From: Myxococcales bacterium
GTDB lineage: Bacteria; Myxococcota; UBA727; GCA-2721815
DNA length: 64,000 bases
Reading direction: 5' to 3'
Assembly: GCA_002721815.1 (NCBI GenBank)
Contig: PBLQ01000021.1
Location: forward strand, 1 to 64,000
Below the pieces are notes generated by a model. It saw only the letters and a list, made by a program, of their open reading frames with translations, ran no database searches and was not told the origin of the DNA. Every line of letters begins with the position of its first letter. Position 1 is the stretch's first letter. Below, one piece after another: positions 25,886-34,688 of the stretch. The position numbers were made by a program, and so were the translations under genes.

Positions 25886-27756
25886 TAATTTTTGTTACCG
25901 GGGGAATTGTGAGAGTGCGAATCGTACAGCTGATATTACTATTGGGTTTGATGTCTTTTTCTTCTTGCTCATGTGAGCGCGAAGTATTTGTGCGTCAGTC
26001 GGGGGCGCTCATCTCGGTTAATCCCATGGCACTCGATTTTGGCGACGTGCCTATGGGGCTCTCGAGCACGCGTACCATTGAAGTGTTAAACCTCGGTCAA
26101 ATGCCGCTTAAAATTTCTGATTGGGTGCTGGTGGATGAAGAGAGTGTTTTTTCGGTAGAGTTGGGTGTCGACCAGGTTGGGGTGTCATCCTCCGAAACGA
26201 TTTCGGTCACTTTTTCGCCCACGGCCATCAAAGAATATCAAGGCACATTGACCCTCAACACCGATGCTGAAAACACAAAACTAACCCTCATTCCCCTCTC
26301 CGGGCAGGGGCTTCCCGATAGTATCTGTGGCGACTGCGATGAACCACCCGAAGATCGATGCATGAGCGAGTATGACCTTCTGGTATACGATAACGTAGGC
26401 GCTTGTGTGGAAGGGGAATGTCAGTACCAAGCCTCACAAATCTATTGTGAGTTTGGTTGCGACCCTGACACCCATCGTTGCAAGGGGGACTCAGGGCCCA
26501 TCGAAGAGAGTGATGCTGGAGGCCAGACCCCACTTTTACCGAGTGATGCAGGAAACGGAGACAGCCTATGGGAGCCAGATGAAAGCGATGCTGGAGTTTA
26601 CATTCCAGAGGGCGATTACGTTCAAGAGGTACAAGTTGGGAGCCAATGGACTTGTGTGCGATGGTCCACCAGCGATGTGGAATGCTTTGGAATAAACAAG
26701 TGGGGGCAGCTTGGTCTTGGTTGGTGGGACGGGATGTCTGAGGACTCCATTAATCCCACGCCCCAGCCAGCACTCATCCCTTCCGACCGCGCTGTGGTTG
26801 CTATAGAAACTGGGAACACCTCCACGACGGTGACCACCGAATCGGGTGACCTGTACTGTTGGGGCGGTTGCCCACATCGGCGCCCCAGCAACACCCAGGG
26901 GCAAAACAAACACACCCCCGAAGTGGTCACCGGAATCACCAGTACTCGAGCGGCGAAAACGGGCTGGGGACATTCCTGCGTGATTCGCGATGACGGTGAT
27001 CTTGAATGTTGGGGCTCAAACTGGTTCGGTGGACTGGGAACGGGCGATGATTTGTTTCCCTCCAATGGTGGACCCGTGGTGGTGGACGGCGTTTCCAACG
27101 TGGTGAAGCTCGCGGTGGGGTATCACCACACGTGTGCTTTGCAGGATGACGGCAAGTTGTTTTGCTGGGGATGGAATCACCGGTATCAAGTGGCCACTCC
27201 CATGGATGACAACGAGGTATGTCCCAATTCTGATTCATACCCCTGTGTCTTGAGCCCTCGGGAAATCCAAGGTCTCGACAGCGATTTCATTGATGTGGCA
27301 GCCGGTGTCAACAACACCTGTGTGATCACTGCGGCAGACGGTAAAGTCTATTGTTGGGGGGATAACCAGAGCGGTGCCATTGGGAACGGGGTGCACCAGC
27401 CCTTTGCACGGGAAGGTGAACCCATCGAAACGGAAGATTTAGGCCAACGGGCGGTGAAACTTTCCTTGGGCTCAACCTACGCCTTGGCCATCATGGCCGA
27501 TGGCTCGGTCAAAGGCTGGGGGCAGAACAGCTACGGCCAACTGGGGAACGGGAGCATGACCAGCCCACAAAACAGCCCCTTGGCGGTGGTGGGACTCGAA
27601 GGGCCCGTGATTCAGATATCGGCGGGGGTCAATCATTCTTGTGCGCTGTTGGAGAATCGGTCCGTCTGGTGCTGGGGCCGGAATAACTACGGCCAACTGG
27701 GGGATGGGACCAGTGTGGACAGTGCGAGCCCCGTTCAGGTGGTTTTCCCGGAATAA
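25882..27756 (+). CDS. Lipoprotein with ASH/HYDIN-like domain and seven RCC1 repeats
   Basis: A 624-residue exported lipoprotein. ATG 25882 overlaps the acyl-CoA dehydrogenase stop (ATGA); a GTG at 25915 behind GGGGGA is an alternative that gives a tighter signal peptide ending in LMSFSSC. Residues about 40-140 form an ASH/HYDIN-type beta sandwich (NPMALDFGDVPMG, VTFSPTA, SGQGL). A Cys-rich stretch and an acidic linker follow. Residues about 250-624 hold seven RCC1-type units, each with a C-x-x-W-G or related turn (LYCWGG, LECWGSN, LFCWGWN, VYCWGDN, VKGWGQN, VWCWGRN), enough for one seven-bladed propeller. Cys occurs in most blades. The propeller probably binds a surface partner; the ligand is unknown. 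Confidence 0.87.
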   Translation: MIIFVTGGIVRVRIVQLILLLGLMSFSSCSCEREVFVRQSGALISVNPMALDFGDVPMGLSSTRTIEVLNLGQMPLKISDWVLVDEESVFSVELGVDQVGVSSSETISVTFSPTAIKEYQGTLTLNTDAENTKLTLIPLSGQGLPDSICGDCDEPPEDRCMSEYDLLVYDNVGACVEGECQYQASQIYCEFGCDPDTHRCKGDSGPIEESDAGGQTPLLPSDAGNGDSLWEPDESDAGVYIPEGDYVQEVQVGSQWTCVRWSTSDVECFGINKWGQLGLGWWDGMSEDSINPTPQPALIPSDRAVVAIETGNTSTTVTTESGDLYCWGGCPHRRPSNTQGQNKHTPEVVTGITSTRAAKTGWGHSCVIRDDGDLECWGSNWFGGLGTGDDLFPSNGGPVVVDGVSNVVKLAVGYHHTCALQDDGKLFCWGWNHRYQVATPMDDNEVCPNSDSYPCVLSPREIQGLDSDFIDVAAGVNNTCVITAADGKVYCWGDNQSGAIGNGVHQPFAREGEPIETEDLGQRAVKLSLGSTYALAIMADGSVKGWGQNSYGQLGNGSMTSPQNSPLAVVGLEGPVIQISAGVNHSCALLENRSVWCWGRNNYGQLGDGTSVDSASPVQVVFPE

Positions 27757-27840
27757 AGGCCCCAAAAAGTGGATCTGGTGCCCAAAAAACCATGAAAAAG
27801 AGCTCTTTTAAGGAATAATTGCGGATCGCCGCGCGTTCTT

Positions 27841-27868
27841 TTGACGTAGGGTCAGCTTTTGCTAGGCT
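27841..27868 (+). promoter_or_regulatory. Candidate promoter of the sigma/anti-sigma operon
   Basis: TTGACG (27841-27846), a 16-base spacer and TAGGCT (27863-27868) preceded by TGC as an extended -10. It lies about 27 bases before the sigma-factor start. This is the vegetative type, not an obvious ECF-type autoregulated promoter. Confidence 0.45.
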
Positions 27869-27894
27869 CAAAAGAGATAAGATAAGGTTTTTCA

Positions 27895-28554
27895 ATGTTT
27901 TTCGGTCAAAAAGACAGCAAGCAGAAGAAACAAAAAAAATGGACCCGTAAGGCCTTCGAGGCCGAAGCGTTGCCCCACATGGGCATCTTGTACGGAACGG
28001 CGCTGCGCATGACCCGATCCCCTGCGGATGCAGAAGACCTGGTTCAAGACACCTTTTTCAAGGCACTGCGGGCGAAAGACCAGTTTGAGCCTGGGAGCAA
28101 CTGCAAAGCATGGTTGTTCAAAATTCTCACCAACACCTTCATCAACAAATACAGGCGCCGGGTTAAAGAGCGGGAAATCCTGACCGGCCCCAATAAAGAC
28201 AGCAACTTGGAAAACTTTTTCAAGCCAGAGTCTCACAAAGAGACCCTCGACCCTGAAAATGCACTGGTTGACCGATTTTTAAGCGATGAAGTTCAGGCGG
28301 CTTTAGAGTCCCTCCCGGTCGATTATCGAACCATCATCGTCCTGAGTGACGTTCAGGGCTTCGCTTATAAAGAAGTGGCAGAAATGGCGGATATTCCGGT
28401 GGGTACTGTCATGTCGCGGTTGCACCGGGGACGCCGGTTGTTACAACAGAAACTTTTTGATTTCGCTAAACAAGAAGGCGTCATTCGTACCGATGAAGGG
28501 GCTTACTCCCTCGAAGCATTTCGCGCCCAGAAAAAGCAAGCGGGGAAATCTTAG
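27895..28554 (+). CDS. ECF-type RNA polymerase sigma factor
   Basis: A 219-residue sigma-70 family factor of the extracytoplasmic-function class. Region 2 includes [19 protein letters not shown] (core binding and -10 recognition) at about residues 36-60, and region 4 includes [20 protein letters not shown] with a helix-turn-helix to about 180. The first 20 residues are Lys-rich and the last 40 form a tail. The next gene encodes a zinc-finger anti-sigma factor, the usual partner. The signal that releases the factor is not evident, though the membrane-anchored partner suggests envelope stress. Confidence 0.92.
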   Translation: MFFGQKDSKQKKQKKWTRKAFEAEALPHMGILYGTALRMTRSPADAEDLVQDTFFKALRAKDQFEPGSNCKAWLFKILTNTFINKYRRRVKEREILTGPNKDSNLENFFKPESHKETLDPENALVDRFLSDEVQAALESLPVDYRTIIVLSDVQGFAYKEVAEMADIPVGTVMSRLHRGRRLLQQKLFDFAKQEGVIRTDEGAYSLEAFRAQKKQAGKS

Positions 28555-28580
28555 TTGTTTAAAAGTGATGATGTATTTCG

Positions 28581-29567
28581 ATGGGCAAAGGACCGCATGG
28601 GGACCCAATGGTAAATCCAGACAAGTGTGAAAATATCCAACAGCAACTCCACTGGTATCTGGATGGTGAGTTGGCGACTGAAGAAAAGCAGAGCATTGAG
28701 CTTCACCTCGATGACTGTGCGTGTTGTCGCCAACAAATGCAGTTGCTGTCCAAGATGAAAACAGGACTCCGTTGCGCTGCGCAGTGTGACGTACCCGCGT
28801 CATTGGCGGCTCGCATTCAAAAAGAGACCCGAAGTTGTACCCACGGGCCCCTGCGAATTTGGGGGGCTCGCCTGGCGGTGTCCGGGGGGGCCTTGGCAGC
28901 CTGTTTGATGGTGTCAACCTTCTTGTCGTCCATGCACGAGCGACCACGGTTTCTTTTTAAGCAAGTGAAGAACGCAGTGGCCCAGCACAAATTACAAGTG
29001 CCCATGGACGTGGCATCACCTGATCCTCAAACGGTTGCATCTTTTGTGCGTTCTCGCCTGGGTAAAGACATTAAGGTGCCCAACCTCACGCAGGCAGGCT
29101 TCATGCTGCGCGGCGGGCGGGTGGTTTCGGTTGGGGACGAAGAGGTGGCTCAACTTCGCTACCGCGGCCATTTGGGCCAAGAGCTGTCGTTAATGGCGAT
29201 CCTTAATAAAGGAGAACGTTTACGGCATGTGTGGTCACTGATCGCAGGGGACGACGAGGAAACTCAAAATTTATACGCGGGCTTGAGCGGTAAAGTGGGC
29301 GATCTGCCGGTGATGTTGATTCAAAAGGATGGCGTGTTTTATGCCGCGGTAGGCCAGGTGGCTCCGAACAAATTGTATGCGGCAGTGTTCTCTCAAGAAG
29401 CACCTCAGAAATCCATCGAGGAAGTTTTATTGGCTAAGAAGCACCAAGAACGTTTGGGAACGGCAGAGACACCCAATCGGGTGGAGCCAGCCATTAAGTG
29501 GCATCGGGCTTTTCGTTCTGCCGCCGCGCCACGTGGTTCCATTCAACCGGCAGTGTATCGACCTTAG
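28581..29567 (+). CDS. Membrane-anchored zinc-finger anti-sigma factor
   Basis: A 328-residue protein (from ATG 28581; ATG 28608 behind GGGGA is possible and shortens it by nine residues). The N-terminal H-x-x-x-C-x-x-C motif reads LHLDDCACC and marks the ZAS anti-sigma domain at about residues 15-75. One membrane helix follows at about 98-118 (VSGGALAACLMVSTFLSS). The periplasmic part of about 200 residues has no family I can name. It would hold the upstream ECF sigma factor inactive until a periplasmic signal relieves it. Its stop touches the stop of the next, opposite gene. Confidence 0.88.
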   Translation: MGKGPHGDPMVNPDKCENIQQQLHWYLDGELATEEKQSIELHLDDCACCRQQMQLLSKMKTGLRCAAQCDVPASLAARIQKETRSCTHGPLRIWGARLAVSGGALAACLMVSTFLSSMHERPRFLFKQVKNAVAQHKLQVPMDVASPDPQTVASFVRSRLGKDIKVPNLTQAGFMLRGGRVVSVGDEEVAQLRYRGHLGQELSLMAILNKGERLRHVWSLIAGDDEETQNLYAGLSGKVGDLPVMLIQKDGVFYAAVGQVAPNKLYAAVFSQEAPQKSIEEVLLAKKHQERLGTAETPNRVEPAIKWHRAFRSAAAPRGSIQPAVYRP

Positions 29568-30116
29568 TTACAACCCAGGCAGACTTTTTCGAGACAGTCC
29601 GGCATCTTCCCAAGGGACTTCTCCCGCTTCGATCGCCTCTTGAAACCGCTGGTTTTTTGTCATCAAAAATAACGAACGTGTTTTGCCTGCAGCAATGCTC
29701 TCGCGGTCGATGGCGTCGAGTTCGTGACATACAGCTTTCCAGAGAAATTCGGCTCTGGTTTGGCTCAACCCCATTTGAATGGCCTTGTTGATGACGCTCT
29801 GTTTGAGTTTGCGACCTTTGATCACTTTGTGAGCGGTGAGCGTGCTCAACGCCAAGCCCGGTCCACAGCTCAGTCCAATCACGGCAAGAATTGAAATCCC
29901 AACCACGGGCAAGCCCAAAATGAAACCCAAAGCCGTGGTGGCCACTGCTGCTACGGGGATGGTGGAAATACCCAAGCGGAGTGCAAATTCGCGGCGTGCA
30001 CATTCCTGTTGCAAACTTTTGCGATACAGATCGTTGATATCGGTGGATTCGGTTTCGTGCCGAACGTGCGAGCCGGGAGAGGCGGGCGTGTGGGGAAGCG
30101 AACGATGGTTGACCAT
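29568..30116 (-). CDS. Small membrane protein of unknown function
   Basis: A 182-residue protein. After a polar, charged N-terminus of about 50 residues there are two adjacent hydrophobic helices (about residues 52-95, ISTIPVAAVATTALGFILG and VVGISILAVIGLSCG), then a soluble basic C-terminal half. I recognise no family. It converges on the anti-sigma gene with touching stop codons and lies about 50 bases upstream of the stop of the next minus gene. Confidence 0.65.
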   Translation of the reverse strand: MVNHRSLPHTPASPGSHVRHETESTDINDLYRKSLQQECARREFALRLGISTIPVAAVATTALGFILGLPVVGISILAVIGLSCGPGLALSTLTAHKVIKGRKLKQSVINKAIQMGLSQTRAEFLWKAVCHELDAIDRESIAAGKTRSLFLMTKNQRFQEAIEAGEVPWEDAGLSRKSLPGL

Positions 30117-30153
30117 ATTGTCAATTTAACAACTGGGAGGGGGCAGTCACAAG

Positions 30154-30672
30154 CTAAATGGTTTTTCCGATGGCTGGCCCTTGGTTGAGCAGTTGATGTT
30201 CCGCTCGAATAACCACTACCCGACGGTGATCGCCGTATTCACGCAGCCACACCTTACTGCCGTAAGCATCCTCTAGGAGGGGGAGTCGGGTGGCCAGGGT
30301 GCCCGGTGCTTCCACTTCTTCATTGTTGGCAAAAGCCTTTTTGAGCTTTTCATACGCGTTTCTTTGAACTTCCACGAAGACCCCAAAAGTTTGGGCTTGC
30401 GGGTGGTCGAGAGGGACTTTAAGGACGGCACGAACGAAGCCACGGGTGGTCTCGGGAGGGGTTCCCAGCATGATGACGGAGTCCATGCCCTGCCGCACTT
30501 GGCGCTGGCGATCGGCTTCTTCGAGCTCCATCACCGGCTCAGGGAAAGCCGCCATCAAAGCCATGGGTTCGTCGGTGCTGTCTTGACCGATTTGAACCAG
30601 CTCTTTTTGAGCGATTTTTTTAAGTTGCTCTGCTGCCAACATGGCTTTTTTTGCTCCGCTTTTCGGGTCCAA
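30154..30672 (-). CDS. DUF2199-like protein
   Basis: The frame is open to TTG 30720, but AGGAGGG lies just before TTG 30672, which I prefer; ATG 30642 is a third choice. The product has about 172 residues. A central run, TTRGFVRAVLKVPL with FGVFVEVQ, and the C-terminal HQLLNQGPAIGK resemble DUF2199, a family of unknown function whose members share a FIRG...GVWV-type core. There is no signal peptide. The typical N-terminal zinc-like Cys motif of DUF2199 is missing, so the match is partial. Confidence 0.6.
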   Translation of the reverse strand: MDPKSGAKKAMLAAEQLKKIAQKELVQIGQDSTDEPMALMAAFPEPVMELEEADRQRQVRQGMDSVIMLGTPPETTRGFVRAVLKVPLDHPQAQTFGVFVEVQRNAYEKLKKAFANNEEVEAPGTLATRLPLLEDAYGSKVWLREYGDHRRVVVIRAEHQLLNQGPAIGKTI

Positions 30673-30790
30673 AACCCCTCCTGAAGATCTCGTCGGATAG
30701 TATGTGCACCATTTGGCCAATTAATGAATTTTTTGCCCCGATTTTCGCGCCATTTTTCAAAGCCAGGGCATCTTTTGTTAAGGTACTTAT

Positions 30791-31465
30791 ATGGCGACCA
30801 AATTGCCCAAAACTTATGCCCAAAGCATGCGGATCACCCCGAAGGCCATTAAACCTTTGGCCCAGGCTGCAGGGCGCCACCGGGAAGCCAGGGCCCAGGC
30901 CCAAGAGGACGACGCACGGCCCCATCGCATTTATTTGACGCGGTATCAGGGTCTGGAGGCCTTGGTGGAGGCCAACAAAGAGAAAATCTTAAAAGAACTC
31001 AGCTCCTTACAAAGCTACGACCAGGTGGCAGATTGGGAGGTGTTGGCGCATTTGCTCGCGGCCTTGCCTCCAGCCATGCTCAAGCGTGTGTTTGCGTTGT
31101 CAGAAATACGCGAGCTCAGCGTGTTGTTTGCCAAAAGACCCATGCGACGCTTATTGAGCCAAAATCAAGGCTTGGTGGGCGTGGGGATCGACTGGAACCG
31201 GTTTCAGGGTGCGAAAAAAGACATGCGTTTTCAGCTGGGACACAACAACTATAAGTCCTCTATTGCGCTGGTCCTTTATTTGCACGTGGTCAGAATGTCT
31301 TGCGATCCGAAGGTACAAAAGGACGCTAATTTTGTTGAGGATCTGGAGGTGTTGAAGCCGGCGAACGCTGTACTGGACTACGTGGCGGAGTCGATCATTC
31401 AACATCACCGGTTGGCCATTGATGAGTTTTGGGGAGCGCCGCATCGAGGTCGTCGGGGGCCTTAG
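30791..31465 (+). CDS. Hypothetical protein, 224 residues
   Basis: No family recognised. The ATG has AAGG 7 bases upstream. The first 45 residues are basic and Ala/Gln-rich; a largely helical region follows (RYQGLEALVEANKEKILKEL, then LLAALPPAMLKRVFALSEI), with a C-terminal helix ending in a basic tail RRGRRG. No signal peptide or membrane helix. It stands alone between a minus gene and a 178-base gap in which I see no gene. Confidence 0.6.
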   Translation: MATKLPKTYAQSMRITPKAIKPLAQAAGRHREARAQAQEDDARPHRIYLTRYQGLEALVEANKEKILKELSSLQSYDQVADWEVLAHLLAALPPAMLKRVFALSEIRELSVLFAKRPMRRLLSQNQGLVGVGIDWNRFQGAKKDMRFQLGHNNYKSSIALVLYLHVVRMSCDPKVQKDANFVEDLEVLKPANAVLDYVAESIIQHHRLAIDEFWGAPHRGRRGP

Positions 31466-31643
31466 TGCCTTCAGACCGAAGACCGTTTCAGGATGAGGTG
31501 AGCTCTGTCCGGGATGCGTATTGTACGCTCGCCAACTCTGTTCAGCCTGAAAACGGCCGTGGCGCTGTTAGGGTAAGCCGATCGCCTTGGAACGACCCAC
31601 ACGCCAAGTCTGAATTCAACGTTCTTTAATGATAGCCCAAGTT

Positions 31644-33704
31644 CTACAGGGTCTCAAGGAAACGGATCAGGTCTTTAATTTCATCTGGATTCAGGTGCGA
31701 GCCTTTGCCCATGCGATCGGTCTTGACCCATTCGTTCACCAGTGCCTCCAAGGTGTCGGCTGAACCGTCGTGCATGTACGGCGCAGAGCGTGAAAGACCA
31801 TGTAAAACAGGTACTTGAAAATCATTTCGGTCTGAGTGACGGGCCTTCGAACCAATGTCCATGGTCAAGTTATTGGTGTAGTCCTCGCCGGAATGACAGC
31901 TGGCACAGGCGGTTTCGGCACTTTCAAAGATGGCCTTGCCACGTTCTTCGGAGGCGGTGAGGGTGTTGGTGATGTGTTTCACCGTGGGTGCGGAGGGCAA
32001 ATGGTCCATGAAGGAGCCCACCACTGCCATGTCAGAGCCCAGACCTTCACCGCCCATGAAGGCCCGAACGGTGGCGGTTTCGAGATCGTCAAATCGGTTC
32101 ACGTCTCCGGGCCAGTGAAAGGGCGCGGTGTCCATAATGCCACCCCCCAGTTGGGGCGTGTTGCGGGGACCAAAATTGAACTTCCAGGTCATGTTGTCGG
32201 TTCGGCCGTCTGGATGGCATGATGCACAAGAGACGGTTGCGCCACTGGAGATGCGGTGGTCGTTGGCATCGTGGAAAAGAATCCGGCCGTAAGCCACATC
32301 TGGGGGCAATACCTCTTCGAGAATGGTGACGGTGTTGGATGGCAGATTGTTGCCTCTTTCATTCTCAAAATCCATGGCCAAAGAATCTTCCACCAAGGGA
32401 ACGTCTTCATGGATGGTCGTGCTCTCCGTTTTTGCCATCAAAGCATCGTTGTTTCGGACGGTATCGATGTCGGGAATGACCGGTAACTCAATTTCGGTGA
32501 TGCTGCCCTCGAACAGGTTGAAGACATACGCGAATTGACCATCGCGTGTCAGTGCGAGTCCGGTGGGGCCATGCCCGATACGCGCTGCACCGAGAACATC
32601 CCTGGAGGAGCCATTCATGTTTCTGCGGATGAGAATTGCATTTTGGGTACCCGTGTTAACCACCAAAAGAGCGCGTCCACCATCGACAACTGCGGCACCC
32701 ATGGGGTTGTGTAGGCGTACTTTAAAAGCGAAGCGGTCGGAGTTGGGATTGAGGATGGTTGGGGATTCTGAAGCAAACCCTCTTTCGATGTCTGAGTTGA
32801 TTTGAGTTTGGTCTTTGACAGGAATGACCACGCTGTCGAATTCAAGATCCACTTGGGTCACGGTGGGAACCACCGCACCGAGTTCGTCGGGGCAGCCGCC
32901 GTAACCGCAGTTGCTTTGTGAGAATTCTTCTTCTTCAAAACCGTCTTCGGTTTCCATATCGTGGCCAGTGACCAAGGTGGGATCCAAGGGCGAGCGAACC
33001 ACATCGGGATTGCTTTGGCTGTGGGCAGTGACCACTTCTTCACCGTCGCTGCTCAAGGTGAGCAAACGAACGTGATTGGGGTGAATTGCGGGTCCCGTTT
33101 GAACCGGCGTGTTCATGGGGATGTTTTTGTAGAAGTCCATGTCGGCGTCTAAAATGGATAAACGACCCGAGGACATATGACTCACCACCAAACGGCCGCG
33201 AGCGTCTTGCGCCACGGCTCGTGGGTCTGCATCTGGCAACGCCACTTTTTTAGTGATTTCGTAGTTGGCAACATCAACGATGGCCACCGCAGACTCTCCC
33301 GACAGGGCAACGGCGACGCGGTTGTGGTCAACCAAAGTCAAGCCCATGGGTTCGGCCCCCACGGTCACCTGGCCTTTTTCATGGCCAGTGTTGAGATCGA
33401 CCGCGTGAAGTTTGTGCCCGTAGCGGGTGGTGACATAGGCGGTGTTGGTTTCATCAACGATCACGTGGGAAGGACCGGCTGAAACATCAATGGTGCGCAC
33501 CACCTCTTTGGTGTCTCGGTCAATCACCACCACTTGATTGTGATCTTCAGCAGCAATGATCAGATGGGCATCATCGGCCGTGATGGCCAAAGCGGAAGAG
33601 GCCGGCGCTTGGCCCGGTTCAATGGGTCGTGCATCTTCAGGACCGAGCCCCGGAATACAGGCTGAGAACCCCAGTGCAGCCAAAATCACCAAATGCTTTT
33701 TCAT
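31644..33704 (-). CDS. Lipoprotein with YVTN beta-propeller fused to di-haem cytochrome c domain
   Basis: ATG 33704 has GGGAGG 5 bases upstream and begins a lipoprotein signal peptide with FSAC lipobox; the longer frame to 33743 is rejected. The product has 686 residues. About 30-400 form a beta-propeller with VVVIDRDTKEVVRTIDV and similar YVTN/NHL units. The C-terminal third carries two haem sites: C493-A-S-C-H497 and C600-A-S-C-H604, with spacing and the surrounding NMTWKFNFGPRNTPQLGG resembling bacterial cytochrome c peroxidase/MauG-type di-haem proteins. Likely an electron-transfer or peroxidase protein at the cell surface. A perfect TGTGA-N6-TCACA site lies about 96 bases upstream. Confidence 0.87.
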   Translation of the reverse strand: MKKHLVILAALGFSACIPGLGPEDARPIEPGQAPASSALAITADDAHLIIAAEDHNQVVVIDRDTKEVVRTIDVSAGPSHVIVDETNTAYVTTRYGHKLHAVDLNTGHEKGQVTVGAEPMGLTLVDHNRVAVALSGESAVAIVDVANYEITKKVALPDADPRAVAQDARGRLVVSHMSSGRLSILDADMDFYKNIPMNTPVQTGPAIHPNHVRLLTLSSDGEEVVTAHSQSNPDVVRSPLDPTLVTGHDMETEDGFEEEEFSQSNCGYGGCPDELGAVVPTVTQVDLEFDSVVIPVKDQTQINSDIERGFASESPTILNPNSDRFAFKVRLHNPMGAAVVDGGRALLVVNTGTQNAILIRRNMNGSSRDVLGAARIGHGPTGLALTRDGQFAYVFNLFEGSITEIELPVIPDIDTVRNNDALMAKTESTTIHEDVPLVEDSLAMDFENERGNNLPSNTVTILEEVLPPDVAYGRILFHDANDHRISSGATVSCASCHPDGRTDNMTWKFNFGPRNTPQLGGGIMDTAPFHWPGDVNRFDDLETATVRAFMGGEGLGSDMAVVGSFMDHLPSAPTVKHITNTLTASEERGKAIFESAETACASCHSGEDYTNNLTMDIGSKARHSDRNDFQVPVLHGLSRSAPYMHDGSADTLEALVNEWVKTDRMGKGSHLNPDEIKDLIRFLETL

Positions 33705-33791
33705 GCTTTCCTCCCTCAAAACCTCGATAGACAAGCTTAGCAAACTTGGACGCAGGTTTGCGACCGAAGATTCAGTCCGTATCGATTGGGA

Positions 33792-33807
33792 TGTGATCTA
33801 TGTCACA
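33792..33807. promoter_or_regulatory. CRP-type operator, perfect half-sites
   Basis: TGTGA-TCTATG-TCACA: both half-sites match the CRP consensus exactly. The centre lies about 96 bases before the start of the haem lipoprotein gene, a workable position for activation. The only other gene upstream on the plus side starts some 880 bases away. A Crp/Fnr regulator with matching recognition residues is encoded at 18842-19516. Confidence 0.6.
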
Positions 33808-33969
33808 CCCTAGATTACAAAGGATATGCATCAAGATTGATGCCAATCTCGTCTCTCATAAAAAATATCGAGATAACAGATGCTTACAGGTTTTTTAGAT
33901 TCATGCGACGTGAGCGTGTGGGAATAAATGCGGCAGTCGAGTCGCGGTTGCGAACTGGGTACCGCAGCA

Positions 33970-34617
33970 TCAAAGGCCGAAAATGGCCACCTTGAGGGTG
34001 CGAAAGATGAAGCGAATGGGGGCAAAAAAGGCCAGGAGGGGCTTGACACTTTGTCCTTCCAAAATGGTTTGAGCTTCCAAATGCATGTCTTCTGGCAACC
34101 ATTTTGGCATTTCTAGGAGGGTCTGTTTCACCACCAGACGATAGAAAAACCAGGACAACACGGAGGCCGCGGCAAGAGGTTGCCAAGCCCAATAGCTGAA
34201 TTTGGCGAACTTTCCACCGCCCACTGAGCGCACCACGAGCCAAAAAAGCACCAAGCTGGCGGTCAGTGCGAAGACGGATTTGACGAAGGGGGGAAACCAA
34301 CGCCATAAGGGCTGGTTTTTCCGAAGTTTCATGAAGGTGAACCCCACCAGGTGTTCACAAGCGTCCCCTAAGGCCCGGGATTCCGCTTTGTAGGGGGCCA
34401 CTTCCCGTCGGGTCTCTGAGGAAAGCTCATCGAAGAAGGCGAAATCACGACTGGCCGATTTTTGGGTGGGAAAGTCGGTGGATTCAAGCAAATCAGAAAC
34501 GGTTTTTTGGTGTGGCAATCGCAATGCGCGCAAGCCATTGAGGCTGCGCCAACGCCACTGAAAATAACCGCTGGCAGCGATAGAACAGGCAAAAGGTAGG
34601 AAATAAGCCATTTTCAT
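33970..34617 (-). CDS. Membrane protein, possible degenerate YugP-type peptidase relative
   Basis: ATG 34617 (MKMAYFLPF) is preferred to the longer frame to 34716, which would overlap the divergent ligA. The product has about 215 residues with a hydrophobic N-terminus and two more membrane helices (about 120-140 and 155-175). The layout of N-terminal helix, charged middle and paired helices recalls YugP-like neutral zinc peptidases, but where those have a HEXXH motif this protein has ACEHLVG, so it would be inactive. That family link is tentative. It is divergently transcribed from ligA. Confidence 0.55.
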   Translation of the reverse strand: MKMAYFLPFACSIAASGYFQWRWRSLNGLRALRLPHQKTVSDLLESTDFPTQKSASRDFAFFDELSSETRREVAPYKAESRALGDACEHLVGFTFMKLRKNQPLWRWFPPFVKSVFALTASLVLFWLVVRSVGGGKFAKFSYWAWQPLAAASVLSWFFYRLVVKQTLLEMPKWLPEDMHLEAQTILEGQSVKPLLAFFAPIRFIFRTLKVAIFGL

Positions 34618-34688
34618 GGTTGTGAACGGTGCCTCCAACTGAATCCAAAGTCTTTTATTAGTGAGCTTATTGCAGTAACGCAAGGGAC

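Noticed and set aside
27796-27809. AAAAGAGCTCTTTT palindrome as a terminator of the RCC1 gene
   Set aside because: The stem is short and AT-rich with no loop or U-run; too weak to claim.
31466-31643. Small gene between the orphan and the haem lipoprotein
   Set aside because: The only frames are short, without ribosome sites or sequence features; I see nothing there.
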